This document shows positions 53,837-62,859 of a stretch of DNA of 64,000 nucleotides, in pieces. Below the pieces are notes generated by a model, which was not told the origin of the DNA, ran no database searches, and worked only from the letters and a program-made list of their open reading frames with translations. Position 1 is the stretch's first letter. Every line of letters begins with the position of its first letter. This DNA is from Saprospiraceae bacterium (GTDB lineage Bacteria > Bacteroidota > Bacteroidia > Chitinophagales > Saprospiraceae), in the NCBI GenBank assembly GCA_016709995.1, contig JADJLQ010000001.1:530001-594000 (forward strand). The letters run 5' to 3'. A program made the position numbers and the translations under genes.

Positions 53837-54165
53837 TGTTGAAAATAGAAAATAATCGGGTAGTCACTTTAAGATACAAGATGACTGATGACTCAGGAAA
53901 AGTACTCATAGATCAATTAAATGGTCCCCCAGTAGAATATATACATGGGACAGGTGTCATACATCCTGAGTTGGAAAAGCCTCTTTTGGGTTTGACAGAG
54001 GGATCCTGTAGGAAAATAGTAATCCACGACGAAAAGCTTGGTGGTACCTGTACGATCAATGTGATCATTCAAGGGATAAGAGAAGCCTCTTCTCTGGAGG
54101 TATCCACAGGCATTGTACAGGAAAGTATTAAAAATGCTCCTTGCGGCCCCGATTGTGCTTGTTAA
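53833..54165 (+). CDS. short SlyD-like FKBP peptidyl-prolyl isomerase
   Basis: This 110-residue protein begins at ATG 53833 or 53836, overlapping the GH116 stop. The FKBP features are VVTLRYKMTDDSGKVL, PVEYIHGTGVIHPELEKPLLGL and the final strand TCTINVIIQGIREA. The insert-in-flap chaperone domain of SlyD is replaced by a short loop (VIHDEKLGG). The C-terminus ends in a compact cysteine cluster (CGPDCAC), reminiscent of SlyD metal-binding tails. It lacks a signal peptide, so it is cytoplasmic. It might help fold the Tat substrate encoded upstream, which must fold before export; this is inference. Confidence 0.8.
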   Translation: MMLKIENNRVVTLRYKMTDDSGKVLIDQLNGPPVEYIHGTGVIHPELEKPLLGLTEGSCRKIVIHDEKLGGTCTINVIIQGIREASSLEVSTGIVQESIKNAPCGPDCAC

Positions 54166-54299
54166 AAATATGATCTAAATTTTATGCGCATTATTAGTTT
54201 TAAACTTGGCATATAAATGAACAGGATTGAATAAGATTTGGAAAGGGTAGTGAGCAATATTGTTTGCATATTTACAACATTATCCATAAAAATTGTATC

Positions 54300-54944
54300 A
54301 TGAAAAACGCTATTTCCTTATTGGCCTGCTTCCTTTTTCTATCTTCTGAAGGCTTGGCCCAGAATTTACCTACTGACTTTAATACAAAAGACCTTTGGTC
54401 ATACGATAGTGCTCAAGTGAAAATAGAAAACGGAATGGTCACTTTGCAAAGTGATGGGAGCTGTTTAATGGTATATAATGGCAAGGAATTTTCTACCGGG
54501 GAGATTGAATTTGACTTAAGAGGTCGGGATGTGTTTCAGCACAGTTTTTTAGGTTTAGCCTTTAATATCCAATCGAAAGAAACATATAGGAATACTCAGG
54601 TGATGGAACTCATCTATTTCAGACCTTTTAATTTTAATAACCCTGAGCGCATTACGCACTCGCTACAATACACTTTTGAACCAGTTTATCCATGGCATGT
54701 ACTCAGAAGTAATTTTCCTGAGACTTATGAAAACAAGATTATTCCAGCCCCGCCAGCAGAATCTTGGGTACATGCCAAAGTCATAATTGGAGAAAAGAAG
54801 GTCCAGGTATTCGTCAATAATAATGCTTTACCATCTTTAGAAGTGAGTCGGCTCGCCATCATCATACATGGAAAATTCGGCTTGTGGTGTACTGGAGATC
54901 AGCCGGCTGAATTTAAAAACTTAGTGGTGCGGGCTTCAAAATAA
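54300..54944 (+). CDS. exported LamG/DUF1080-like carbohydrate-associated protein
   Basis: The frame is open from 54264, but ATG 54300 begins a signal peptide (KNAISLLACFLFL to LAQN). The mature part of about 190 residues is all-beta. VTLQSDGSCLMVYNGKEFSTGEIEFDLRG, FLGLAFNIQ, WVHAKVIIGEKKVQVFVNN and GKFGLWC are typical of concanavalin-like (LamG, 3-keto-disaccharide hydrolase-like) sandwiches. No catalytic residues can be assigned. The position after a glycosidase gene suggests glycan binding or turnover. Confidence 0.7.
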   Translation: MKNAISLLACFLFLSSEGLAQNLPTDFNTKDLWSYDSAQVKIENGMVTLQSDGSCLMVYNGKEFSTGEIEFDLRGRDVFQHSFLGLAFNIQSKETYRNTQVMELIYFRPFNFNNPERITHSLQYTFEPVYPWHVLRSNFPETYENKIIPAPPAESWVHAKVIIGEKKVQVFVNNNALPSLEVSRLAIIIHGKFGLWCTGDQPAEFKNLVVRASK

Positions 54945-54983
54945 TATAGATCTTGTCTGACTAACATGGTTAGAATAAAACAA

Positions 54984-55015
54984 TAAAGGGTTCGATTTCT
55001 AAATCGAACCCTTTA
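54984..55015 (-). terminator. bidirectional-type stem-loop terminator
   Basis: TAAAGGGTTCGATTT pairs perfectly with AAATCGAACCCTTTA around a two-base centre. On the minus strand TTGTTTTATT follows, so it would best terminate minus-strand transcripts, such as the small ORF at 55049-55141; it may also end the plus-strand gene before it. Confidence 0.7.
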
Positions 55016-55048
55016 TGCATCCATGGGTTATCGAATAAAATCGACGAC

Positions 55049-55141
55049 TTACAGGTACTGGCCTTTGTAAGGCTTGGGTTTTGCGATCTGACTACTTATA
55101 TAAAGTAAGACAGCGATCATTGAAATACTGAATACGATCAT
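55049..55141 (-). CDS. candidate 30-residue single-helix membrane peptide
   Basis: From ATG 55139-55141 on the minus strand the frame encodes MIVFSISMIAVLLYISSQIA followed by KPKPYKGQYL and a stop. The first 19 residues form one membrane helix, and a positively charged Pro/Lys/Tyr tail follows. A TAAATTTG box lies 26 bases before the ATG and a strong hairpin with a T-rich tract 34 bases after the stop, so it has the parts of a complete mini gene. It vaguely recalls KdpF-type or oxidase-associated small subunits, but no partner gene is near. It could be a chance ORF. Confidence 0.4.
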   Translation of the reverse strand: MIVFSISMIAVLLYISSQIAKPKPYKGQYL

Positions 55142-55418
55142 GAGGGATTATTTATAATTGTCAGTTCAAATTTAATACCAAAACCCCCAGACATATGTTA
55201 AAAACTAATAAATCATCTCATTCGAAATCATAAATTCAAAACCCAGATCAACACGAAGATGATATTTTATTGTAAGAAGCAAGCTCTAAATATATGATGA
55301 TCAGTTATATATGTTGCAAGAAGGTGTTCTGTTAAGATACTTTGACCTTAACAAATATTATTGCAATAGTTATAGAATTTTAACGCTTCCCAATTTGAAT
55401 ATTGGTGATTTCTCAAGG
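55142..55418. other. AT-rich gap with no gene
   Basis: No frame of useful length or RNA gene was seen. The only structure is a short inverted repeat, GTTAAG (55331-55336) with CTTAAC (55347-55352), and the -7 box listed separately. Confidence 0.5.
55167..55174 (-). promoter_or_regulatory. -7 promoter element for the small membrane peptide
   Basis: Minus-strand TAAATTTG fits TAnnTTTG and would start a transcript about 20 bases before the 30-codon ORF. No -33 box at the expected distance. Confidence 0.35.
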
Positions 55419-56024
55419 CTATTTGCGGGCGATTAGCTCAGCTTTATCACAAGTGATGATTGGAGAAATATCGTCGATCATGATATTACCATTATAAGTA
55501 TAAGATAGATTTGGATTGTAATAAGCCTCGATGATGATAAAATCGATATCTTTTTTAGGTTTAAACCTTATGGTGTAAGGCTTCCAGGTAGTATGGCTGA
55601 TAGGAGCACTTTCATATAATTTTTGCTTTTTTTCACAGCGTTCACTGCCCGCCCATACTCTCACTACTGCTGCCTTGTTGTATCCATTGTAGGTACTGGC
55701 ATGTGCGAGCATCATTTTAAAATAGTAGCAATTGCCTGCTTTAAGTGTTTGAGGCAATCTTTGGCCGACACATTCCCAGGTTCCATTTTTACGAACTATG
55801 AGGCCCATATAGGTCTGACCTTCCGCGGCGGGAAGATAGACGCCCCAGGGTCCGGGCAATATATCAGGAGTGGTACCATCTTCACAACCTATCCATCCCA
55901 GCGGGGTAATAGCGTCCCTGGGCTCACCTTCAAAAGAGGGGTTAAAAAATTGAATATTTTGACACAATCCTGATAGGAAGGTGAAAAATAAAAGTGCAAC
56001 AATCAGGCTAAGTGTCTTAAACAT
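55419..56024 (-). CDS. exported CBM-like domain protein
   Basis: The frame extends to 56078, but ATG 56024 starts a clear signal peptide (MFKTLSLIVALLFFTFLSG to LCQN). The mature 180 residues form one jelly-roll-like domain: NPSFEGEPRDAITPLGWIGC at the start, AAEGQTYMGLIVR, GNCYYFKMMLAHAS, TWKPYTIRFKP and IMIDDISPI. This pattern is common in secreted Bacteroidota proteins that bind glycans or cell surface material. There is no sorting domain or catalytic motif. Function unknown. Confidence 0.72.
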   Translation of the reverse strand: MFKTLSLIVALLFFTFLSGLCQNIQFFNPSFEGEPRDAITPLGWIGCEDGTTPDILPGPWGVYLPAAEGQTYMGLIVRKNGTWECVGQRLPQTLKAGNCYYFKMMLAHASTYNGYNKAAVVRVWAGSERCEKKQKLYESAPISHTTWKPYTIRFKPKKDIDFIIIEAYYNPNLSYTYNGNIMIDDISPIITCDKAELIARK

Positions 56025-56057
56025 ATTATAAAATCTATCTATAATCACCAAAATGGC

Positions 56058-56065
56058 TATTTTTG
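56058..56065 (+). promoter_or_regulatory. -7 promoter element for the DUF3098 gene
   Basis: TATTTTTG fits TAnnTTTG and ends 16 bases before the ATG at 56082. No -33 box found. Confidence 0.4.
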
Positions 56066-56081
56066 ACGATAAAATCAAAGT

Positions 56082-56447
56082 ATGGCAAAAATATCACCTG
56101 GTGTTAAAAAAGTGATAAAGACTGAGACAAAAAAATCAGAATCTGTCTCTGGACCTTCTTCCAACATCAATATTCGTAAAAAAACTGTTAGTAACCGAAC
56201 AAATACCCCTACTGACTTTACATTTAACAAGGATAATCTGAAATGGATGATGATCAGTGTTGGTTTAGTGATCCTCGGGTACCTATTGATGATGGGAGGC
56301 AAAATGCCAAGCAAAGATGTATGGGACGAAAGCATCATCTATAGCTTTAGGAGGACGGTCCTGGCGCCTATCGTGATCCTTGGAGGTATTGGGCTGTCTA
56401 TATACTCTATTTTCCGCCACAAATCTGAACAAACAATCGAAGCCTGA
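56082..56447 (+). CDS. DUF3098 membrane protein
   Basis: This 121-residue protein has a basic, Ser/Thr-rich cytoplasmic tail (1-48), then two membrane helices (about 54-72 and 91-109) joined by MMGGKMPSKDVWDESIIYSFRRTVLAP. The segment GYLLMMGG...FRRTVLAPIVILGG is typical of the Bacteroidota-specific DUF3098 family. Its function is unknown. A short hairpin at 56438-56460 (CGAAGCC with GGCTTCG) overlaps its stop and may be a weak terminator. truB follows 52 bp later. Confidence 0.85.
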   Translation: MAKISPGVKKVIKTETKKSESVSGPSSNINIRKKTVSNRTNTPTDFTFNKDNLKWMMISVGLVILGYLLMMGGKMPSKDVWDESIIYSFRRTVLAPIVILGGIGLSIYSIFRHKSEQTIEA

Positions 56448-56499
56448 TTGTCGGGCTTCGTGTTATTTCTATCATTGTTTCATTCTATTGTTCTTTATT

Positions 56500-57255
56500 A
56501 TGAGTGAAACCATTGAGCATTCAGTTATCAATCCGTTAAAAATCAATGACGATGTTTCAGACATTGATCAGTGGCATGAAGGGAGATTGATCTTGATTAA
56601 TAAACCGCTTGATTGGACTTCATACGATTTAGTGCATAAGTGCAAACTAGCACTAAATTATAATCTTGGAATCAAAAAAATAAAAATAGGGCATGCTGGA
56701 ACTTTGGACCCGAAAGCATCCGGGCTAATGATCATTTTGACCGGCAAATTCACAAAATTGACGGACTCGATACATGAGTATGCAAAAAATTACCAGGCAC
56801 AAATCTTTTTAGGAGGGACCACCCCTTGTTATGATTCAGAGCGACCGATCGATACCTATTATCCTATAGGACATATTACTGAAGGTCTGATCAGAGAGAC
56901 CGCTTTGAAGTTTGTAGGAAAAAACATTAAGCAGTATCCACCTATTTTTTCAGCAGTAAGAATCAATGGCAAAAAAGCTTATCGCTCTGCACACAAAGGG
57001 CTGGAGGTCATCACCAGGCCACGGTTCGTCGATATTCACGAGCTGACAGTGAGGGATATAAATCTTCCGATCATCAATATGGATATCAAATGCAGTTCAG
57101 GTACTTATATCCGTAGTTTAGCTTATGATCTGGGCGGGTCGGTCGGTTCAGGTGCCTACCTGTACGCACTGTCAAGAACACAGATCGGTCCCTGGAAATT
57201 GGGCGATGCTATGGCTTTAGACGATTTCGTCAACTTGCTCAAATCGTCTGCATGA
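56500..57255 (+). CDS. truB: tRNA pseudouridine-55 synthase
   Basis: This enzyme isomerises U55 in the tRNA T-loop. The motifs LINKPLDWTSYDLV, KIGHAGTLDPKASG with catalytic Asp70, YPPIFSAVRINGKKAY and SSGTYIRSLAYDLG are all present. The frame is open from 56380, but the first 40 residues are not conserved and overlap the DUF3098 gene, so ATG 56500 is the start, giving 251 residues. The C-terminal PUA domain of longer TruB proteins is missing, as is usual in Bacteroidota. Confidence 0.95.
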   Translation: MSETIEHSVINPLKINDDVSDIDQWHEGRLILINKPLDWTSYDLVHKCKLALNYNLGIKKIKIGHAGTLDPKASGLMIILTGKFTKLTDSIHEYAKNYQAQIFLGGTTPCYDSERPIDTYYPIGHITEGLIRETALKFVGKNIKQYPPIFSAVRINGKKAYRSAHKGLEVITRPRFVDIHELTVRDINLPIINMDIKCSSGTYIRSLAYDLGGSVGSGAYLYALSRTQIGPWKLGDAMALDDFVNLLKSSA

Positions 57256-57292
57256 GGATATTATATTTTATCATATTTTCGTTGGTATCATC

Positions 57293-58210
57293 ATGAGCGT
57301 ACTGAAGGTACAAGATGTAGTCAAATCATATGGCAATCAGTTGGCTGTAGACCATATTAATTTCACTATCAACAAAGGGGAGATAGTAGGATTTCTTGGA
57401 CCTAACGGTGCCGGCAAATCCACCACCATGAAAATGATCGCCGGGATACTTACACCTGATCATGGTACGATAGAAGTCAATGGAAGTCTAATGACGCCTC
57501 AAAATATCCAACTTCGCAAATCATTAGCTTATCTGCCTGAACAAAATCCAATGTATGGGGAACTGTATGTCAGAGAATCGTTGGAGTTTATGATGGAATT
57601 GCAAGGATTGGGATATCGAAAAGAAATGATAGATGAAGCGATCGAGGCATGTGGTCTGAAGCAGGAGCAATTCAAGCAGATCCAAAATCTGAGCAAGGGG
57701 TATAAACAAAGGGTAGGTCTGGCGCAGTCTATATTGCATCACCCGGATTTGTACATACTTGATGAAGCTACTACAGGACTAGATCCAAACCAGATATTGG
57801 ACATCCGTGCACTCATCAAATCATTAGGTAAAGAACATGCAGTGCTCATTTCTACTCATATACTCCAGGAAGTAGAATCTATTTGTCATCGATGTATCGT
57901 AATCCATGAAGGCAAGATCATCGCAGATGATGATATGAATATGCTAAAATCCAAATTATCTGTCAAGCCGAGTGCTGTGGTCACTTTTGATCAGTCGGTA
58001 GAGTTAAATAAGCTTCAACACACCTGGCCCGGGGTGGTAACTTCGTCTACAAATAGTTTTTTGATCTCTGATGACGATCCTCTGCTGACGCAAAATATAT
58101 TTGATTGGGCAGTGACACATCGCTATAAGATCCAGGAATTGAAGTGGGTGGATAATAAAATAGAAGATGTTTTTCACGAGCTTACAGGTAAAAACCGACA
58201 ATCAAAGTAA
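57293..58210 (+). CDS. gldA: gliding motility ABC transporter ATP-binding protein GldA
   Basis: This 305-residue ABC ATPase has Walker A GPNGAGKST, signature LSKGYKQRVGLAQ (the SGG position is replaced by SKG, typical of GldA), Walker B LYILDEATTGLDPNQ and an H-loop in ISTHILQE. A C-terminal extension follows. GldA drives the GldAFG complex required for gliding in Flavobacterium. It is 3 bp before the membrane component, so the operon is clear. Confidence 0.92.
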   Translation: MSVLKVQDVVKSYGNQLAVDHINFTINKGEIVGFLGPNGAGKSTTMKMIAGILTPDHGTIEVNGSLMTPQNIQLRKSLAYLPEQNPMYGELYVRESLEFMMELQGLGYRKEMIDEAIEACGLKQEQFKQIQNLSKGYKQRVGLAQSILHHPDLYILDEATTGLDPNQILDIRALIKSLGKEHAVLISTHILQEVESICHRCIVIHEGKIIADDDMNMLKSKLSVKPSAVVTFDQSVELNKLQHTWPGVVTSSTNSFLISDDDPLLTQNIFDWAVTHRYKIQELKWVDNKIEDVFHELTGKNRQSK

Positions 58211-58213
58211 ATC

Positions 58214-60664
58214 ATGTCTTTGAAAGCAGTCATAAAAAAAGAAATTCGCTCTAACCTGAGTTCTGCCAGTCTGATGATTACAGTGGCGGTATACTTTGTA
58301 TTGATGGGCCTATGGCTGTGGTTTTTTCCGGATACTAGTATACCCGACAATAAGTTTGCAACCTTACAGACCCTGTTTGATCTGGCTCCGTGGTTATTTT
58401 TATTTATCATACCAGCATTGACGATGAGATCAATCGCCGAAGAAAAATCTTTAGGTACTCTCGAGCTTCTCAAAAGCAAGCCGATCTCTATGCATGGGTT
58501 AGTGGTAGGTAAATTTGGAGCCATCATGGTATTAATTACAATCATATTATTGATTAGTCAGGTCTATACTTTTTCAGTCTACCAATTAGGCTTTCCCAAA
58601 GGCAATCTGGACCTCGGTGGCACTTTGGGTTCTTTTATAGCCTGGCTGTTATTGGCGGGTGCCTATACTGCTATCGGGATATTTGCATCTGCGGTGGCTG
58701 CTAGTCAGATGATCGCTTTTTTGCTCGCAGTAGTTTTATGTTTTTTAATCTATGCCGGTCCTGCATTTATCGCAACCCTTCCGGTCTTTGTGGGATCATG
58801 GGATTACGCCATTCAGTGGATAGGCATGCAGTCACATTATCACTCGATCAGTCAAGGGGTGCTTATCTCCAGTGATTTGTTTTATTTTTTTGGAGTGATC
58901 GTGATTTTCATTTCCTTGTCTTCCTGGGTCCTGGATGGTCATTCCGCTCAGCCGGCATTCCAATCTATAAAACACTTAGTCAAACAAAAATCACGTGCAC
59001 TTGGAGTCGGGGTTGCATTGTTGTTGTTATCACTAGTCCACTTGTTTTCAATCGATCTCACCCAAGACAAAAGATTTACTTTGGGAGCTGAAACCAAGTC
59101 CCTGGTGTTAGGAGTGGATGATATCATTTTTGTTGAAATATTGATGGATGGAAAATTTCCTGCTGCTTTCACCAGATTGAAGAAAGCTGCTCTGGATAAA
59201 CTATATACCTTCAATAGGTTGAATAAAAACATTCAGTACACCGTCGAAGATCCGCTGACAGGCGATGCCGAAACTATTAAATCAAACCAGGAAGCATTAG
59301 GAAGGGATGGAATTTTACCTACAAAATTGACAGTTTACAATGGCAAAGAGCAGGAGCAAAAAATCATGTATCCATACGCTATCTTTCATTTTGGCGAAAG
59401 AAGTATACCGGTTAATTTGCTTGAAAGTATGGACCCGGGGCTGCCTGAGGATGAGATTTTAAACAGATCTGTGTCTTTGTTGGAGTATAAATTCGGCAAT
59501 GCTATTCAAAAGCTGAGGATGAATAAGAATCCTGTTGTAGTGTTTACCAAAGGACATGGTGAGCTATCTGTCATCCAGACCGCCGATCTGGAAAGAAGTC
59601 TCAGGCCGGTATACAGTACAGGTAGGATTACCCTGGATAGCATCGTGCAGATCTCCAAAGAAATCGATATACTCATCGTTGCAAAACCACAAACTTCGTT
59701 TAGTACCAGGGACAATTTTTTGATAGATCAATATATAATGAATGGGGGCAAAATCATCTGGCTCATTGATCCATTGTTCGTCAATACCGATACCGTCAAT
59801 GCCAGCAATAGACTCAAGCAGGATTTCGTGCCTTTGCCTTATGATCTGAATCTGGATGAATTGTTTTTTAAATATGGCTGGCGCATTCAACCCAATATGG
59901 TGCTTGATTATGCTTGTAGCACGATTCCACTTTTATCAGGATATGCTGGAGGCAATCCTCAATTCGAACCTCACCCCTGGTATTATCATCCTTTGGTAGC
60001 TCCTTCAAGTTATCATCCTATAGTGCACAACCTTGATCGTATCAGTCTGTTTTATCCCGCTTCGATCGATACTTTAAAGACAAAAACAGATCTTAAAAAA
60101 ACGATCCTGCTGCAGTCTAGCGAACACAGTCGAACCCAGATGAGCCCCTCACCAATCAACTTTGAAATTCTAAGGCAGCCTCTGTCACCTGGTCAGTTTA
60201 ATCGCGACCCACAGACGATAGGGTTATTGATGGAAGGTATGTTCCCATCAGCTTTTGAAAATCGCGTCAGCTCAGATTTTTCTCAGACTCTAAGCCAAAT
60301 CGGGGCTGCATACAAATCAATCAGTGTACCAACCAAAATGATTGTATACTCGGATGGAGACCTGATAGGCAATGCAGTCAGTCCAAGAGGGGAGCCGGCC
60401 CCATTGGGATATAATATATACGAGCAACGAATTTATCCATCCAATAAAAATCTTATCCTCAATAGCATCGAATATCTATTGGACGAACACCATATGATGG
60501 AGGCCAGAAATAAAGATATCAAGTTGAGGTTGTTGGATGAAGCAAAATTAAAATCCACTAAGTCTGGATGGCAATGGTTTAACCTTATTACACCAGCAGC
60601 TATTTGTTTGCTGATAGCTCTTTTGTTTGGGTATTGGAGAAAACGAAAATATGCGTTTCAATAG
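58214..60664 (+). CDS. gldG: fused GldF-GldG gliding motility ABC transporter protein
   Basis: The 816 residues combine two proteins that are separate in Flavobacterium. Residues 1-245 are a GldF-like permease with six membrane segments (PALTMRSIAEEKSLGTLELLKSKP is the permease hallmark). Residues about 255-816 are GldG: one helix, then a large periplasmic domain with LTQDKRFTLGAETK, VEDPLTGDAE and MGGGKIIWLID-type strands, and a final helix at about 790-808. It partners with GldA encoded upstream. The frame is continuous, with no stop at the junction. The stop overlaps the next gene by 14 bp. Confidence 0.9.
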   Translation: MSLKAVIKKEIRSNLSSASLMITVAVYFVLMGLWLWFFPDTSIPDNKFATLQTLFDLAPWLFLFIIPALTMRSIAEEKSLGTLELLKSKPISMHGLVVGKFGAIMVLITIILLISQVYTFSVYQLGFPKGNLDLGGTLGSFIAWLLLAGAYTAIGIFASAVAASQMIAFLLAVVLCFLIYAGPAFIATLPVFVGSWDYAIQWIGMQSHYHSISQGVLISSDLFYFFGVIVIFISLSSWVLDGHSAQPAFQSIKHLVKQKSRALGVGVALLLLSLVHLFSIDLTQDKRFTLGAETKSLVLGVDDIIFVEILMDGKFPAAFTRLKKAALDKLYTFNRLNKNIQYTVEDPLTGDAETIKSNQEALGRDGILPTKLTVYNGKEQEQKIMYPYAIFHFGERSIPVNLLESMDPGLPEDEILNRSVSLLEYKFGNAIQKLRMNKNPVVVFTKGHGELSVIQTADLERSLRPVYSTGRITLDSIVQISKEIDILIVAKPQTSFSTRDNFLIDQYIMNGGKIIWLIDPLFVNTDTVNASNRLKQDFVPLPYDLNLDELFFKYGWRIQPNMVLDYACSTIPLLSGYAGGNPQFEPHPWYYHPLVAPSSYHPIVHNLDRISLFYPASIDTLKTKTDLKKTILLQSSEHSRTQMSPSPINFEILRQPLSPGQFNRDPQTIGLLMEGMFPSAFENRVSSDFSQTLSQIGAAYKSISVPTKMIVYSDGDLIGNAVSPRGEPAPLGYNIYEQRIYPSNKNLILNSIEYLLDEHHMMEARNKDIKLRLLDEAKLKSTKSGWQWFNLITPAAICLLIALLFGYWRKRKYAFQ

Positions 60665-61592
60665 GCTATTATATTTTTTGACCCTGGTGGTCATTTGGTC
60701 CGGTTGTAAGGTGAATACGGATCAACAGGAGACCGATTTCAAAATCTCCAACCCTGATGAAATCCGATTTATTGAAATTGAAAGCAAAACATTTGGACAT
60801 CAGGTCTTGAGTCTTCGTGGTTCAAAATGGTGGCTCAATGATTCTGTCAAAATCAGACAAGACGCCATAGATAATATTCTACGGGTATTGCCAGGATTGA
60901 AAGTGAAGTTTTATCCACCTAGATCTGCCTGGGAAAATATGATTCATGCCATGCAAAATGAAGGAGTAAAACTGAATTTTAAAAATGATCATAAGCAATC
61001 CATAAAATCGATGTACCTGGGAGGAATGACGAATGATGAACGTGGTACTTATGCAATGTTGACAGGATCTACCAAACCCTATGTATTGCATTTGCCAGGT
61101 TTTGAGGGCAGCCTGGCATCCAGATTTATGATGTCAGAAAATCAGTGGAGAGATCGCCTGATTTTAGAATTCGATCCAAAGCAGGTCCAATCACTTAAGA
61201 TGGAATATCCTGCAGAAGAGCAATCTGGCTTTGCTATAGTCAGAGATCCATCAGGAGCATGGTCGTTAAAAGATCATCAGGGTAAAATGATCAAATCATC
61301 AGAAACTATCATGATGTCCTATCTTGAGATCATATCCAGTATCGGAGCTGAAAGTATAGAAAATGATTTTATTTACCGCGATACAGTTTTACAAGAAACT
61401 CCACATGCAATCCTGACCCTCCAAATGGTCGGCGATGACGCTCAACGAAGAATCCGCTTCTACGCAAATAGACTGGAAGGTGCTCCTGATCCTGAACGAA
61501 TGTTTGTATACGATGACCATGATTTTTATCTTGCGCAAATTCGTATTTTGCATAAACTATTCAGACCAGTAGACCACTTTACAGCAAAATGA
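60651..61592 (+). CDS. DUF4340-like lipoprotein
   Basis: ATG 60651 starts a lipoprotein signal (FLTLVVIWSGC). The mature 290-residue part has repeated beta units, ISNPDEIRFIEIES, GSKWWLNDSVKIRQDAIDNILRVL, MYLGGMTNDERGTYAML and WRDRLILEFDPKQVQSLKMEYP, the pattern of DUF4340 proteins. These are often encoded directly after GldG-like transporter genes, as here (14-bp overlap), so it is likely an accessory of the GldA-GldFG complex on the periplasmic side. Its biochemical role is not known. Confidence 0.78.
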   Translation: MRFNRLLYFLTLVVIWSGCKVNTDQQETDFKISNPDEIRFIEIESKTFGHQVLSLRGSKWWLNDSVKIRQDAIDNILRVLPGLKVKFYPPRSAWENMIHAMQNEGVKLNFKNDHKQSIKSMYLGGMTNDERGTYAMLTGSTKPYVLHLPGFEGSLASRFMMSENQWRDRLILEFDPKQVQSLKMEYPAEEQSGFAIVRDPSGAWSLKDHQGKMIKSSETIMMSYLEIISSIGAESIENDFIYRDTVLQETPHAILTLQMVGDDAQRRIRFYANRLEGAPDPERMFVYDDHDFYLAQIRILHKLFRPVDHFTAK

Positions 61593-62836
61593 AAAAGACA
61601 AAGTTCTTCTTTGGTATACTCATTATGTTGGGATTACTATGTTCCTTCAGCATACAGCAGCGATATTGGGGTTTTTTCGGACATAAACGCATCAATCGAT
61701 TAGCGGTGTTCACCCTGGTACCGGATATGATGCCCCTGTTTAAAAAAAATATCGAGTTCCTCACTGACCATGCTGTCGATCCGGATAAACGTAGATATGC
61801 GATCAAAGCAGAAGCCCCGAGGCATTTTATAGATCTGGATCGCTGGGGAGAAGCACCTTTTGAAGGATTACCCAGGCTTTACCCCGATGCTTTGATAAAA
61901 TATGGAGATTTTGTGACGGATGATGAACGGAGTGAATTACTAATTAAAAACAAGGATATCTCCTACCTGAATAAGAAAAAATACCTCAAAGTCTCCAATG
62001 CAAGTGAGGTCGATACTTCAAAATATCTGGATTGGTACGTTTACAAAAAACTTATAGATAACCAAATATTGTACTCCCAGGAAGACCCGGAGGATATCCT
62101 ACTGACCAGTGATCAGATCAACGAACTCCTGGGAAAAAAAATAGCAAGGACCGGCAAGTCATATCGGTGGGTAGATACATTCAGTGTGCATGGCATACTG
62201 CCGTATTATTTTCCAAGCCTATATCTTCGATTGGTGGATAGATTTCGAAAAAAGGATATTAATGGGATTCTTCGCACTGCTTCAGATTTAGGGCATTATG
62301 TCGGAGATGCGCATGTGCCACTGCATACCACCAGCAATTATAATGGGCAATTGTCAAATCAATTAGGATTACATGCTTTTTGGGAGAGCCGAATACCAGA
62401 ATTATTTGCAGATAAGCAGTATGATTATTTTGTTGGTAAAGCTGAATATATTAAAGATGTGCCCTCATTCATCTGGCAGACTGCTTTAGAAAGTCATACT
62501 TTGGTAGATTCAGTGCTGGCGATTGAAAAAAGACTTTCGAAATCTATCCCTTCTGATCGCCAATATTGTTTTGATGAAAGAATGGGGATTACGATTCGCA
62601 CTCAGTGCGAAGAATATGCGCAAGCTTATCAGCAGGCGATGTCGGGAATGGTTGAAAAACGCATGCGACAAGCGATTCTGGCCGTAGGCAGTATTTGGTA
62701 TTCTGCCTGGATAGATGCCGGCCAACCCAACCTGGCTAAAATGTCGAAGTCGGAAACGCCTGATAAAGCGAAGGAAGATGAAGATTTGGAAAAGGCTTTT
62801 CGTGCCAATCCAATGATCGGAAGACCAGAAAATTAA
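61589..62836 (+). CDS. zinc-dependent phospholipase C / S1-P1 nuclease-like protein
   Basis: This 415-residue protein has a signal peptide (FFFGILIMLGLLCSFS). The mature start YWGFFGHKRINRLAVFTL is conserved in Bacteroidota. The zinc ligands of this fold are suggested by HFIDLDRWG, DLGHYVGDAHVPLHTTSNYNG and GLHAFWESRIPE. The fold cleaves phosphodiester bonds in phospholipids or nucleic acids; which one applies cannot be read. It overlaps the DUF4340-like gene by 4 bp. Confidence 0.8.
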   Translation: MKKTKFFFGILIMLGLLCSFSIQQRYWGFFGHKRINRLAVFTLVPDMMPLFKKNIEFLTDHAVDPDKRRYAIKAEAPRHFIDLDRWGEAPFEGLPRLYPDALIKYGDFVTDDERSELLIKNKDISYLNKKKYLKVSNASEVDTSKYLDWYVYKKLIDNQILYSQEDPEDILLTSDQINELLGKKIARTGKSYRWVDTFSVHGILPYYFPSLYLRLVDRFRKKDINGILRTASDLGHYVGDAHVPLHTTSNYNGQLSNQLGLHAFWESRIPELFADKQYDYFVGKAEYIKDVPSFIWQTALESHTLVDSVLAIEKRLSKSIPSDRQYCFDERMGITIRTQCEEYAQAYQQAMSGMVEKRMRQAILAVGSIWYSAWIDAGQPNLAKMSKSETPDKAKEDEDLEKAFRANPMIGRPEN

Positions 62837-62859
62837 TTCTCCCTAACCAGCTATTGAGT

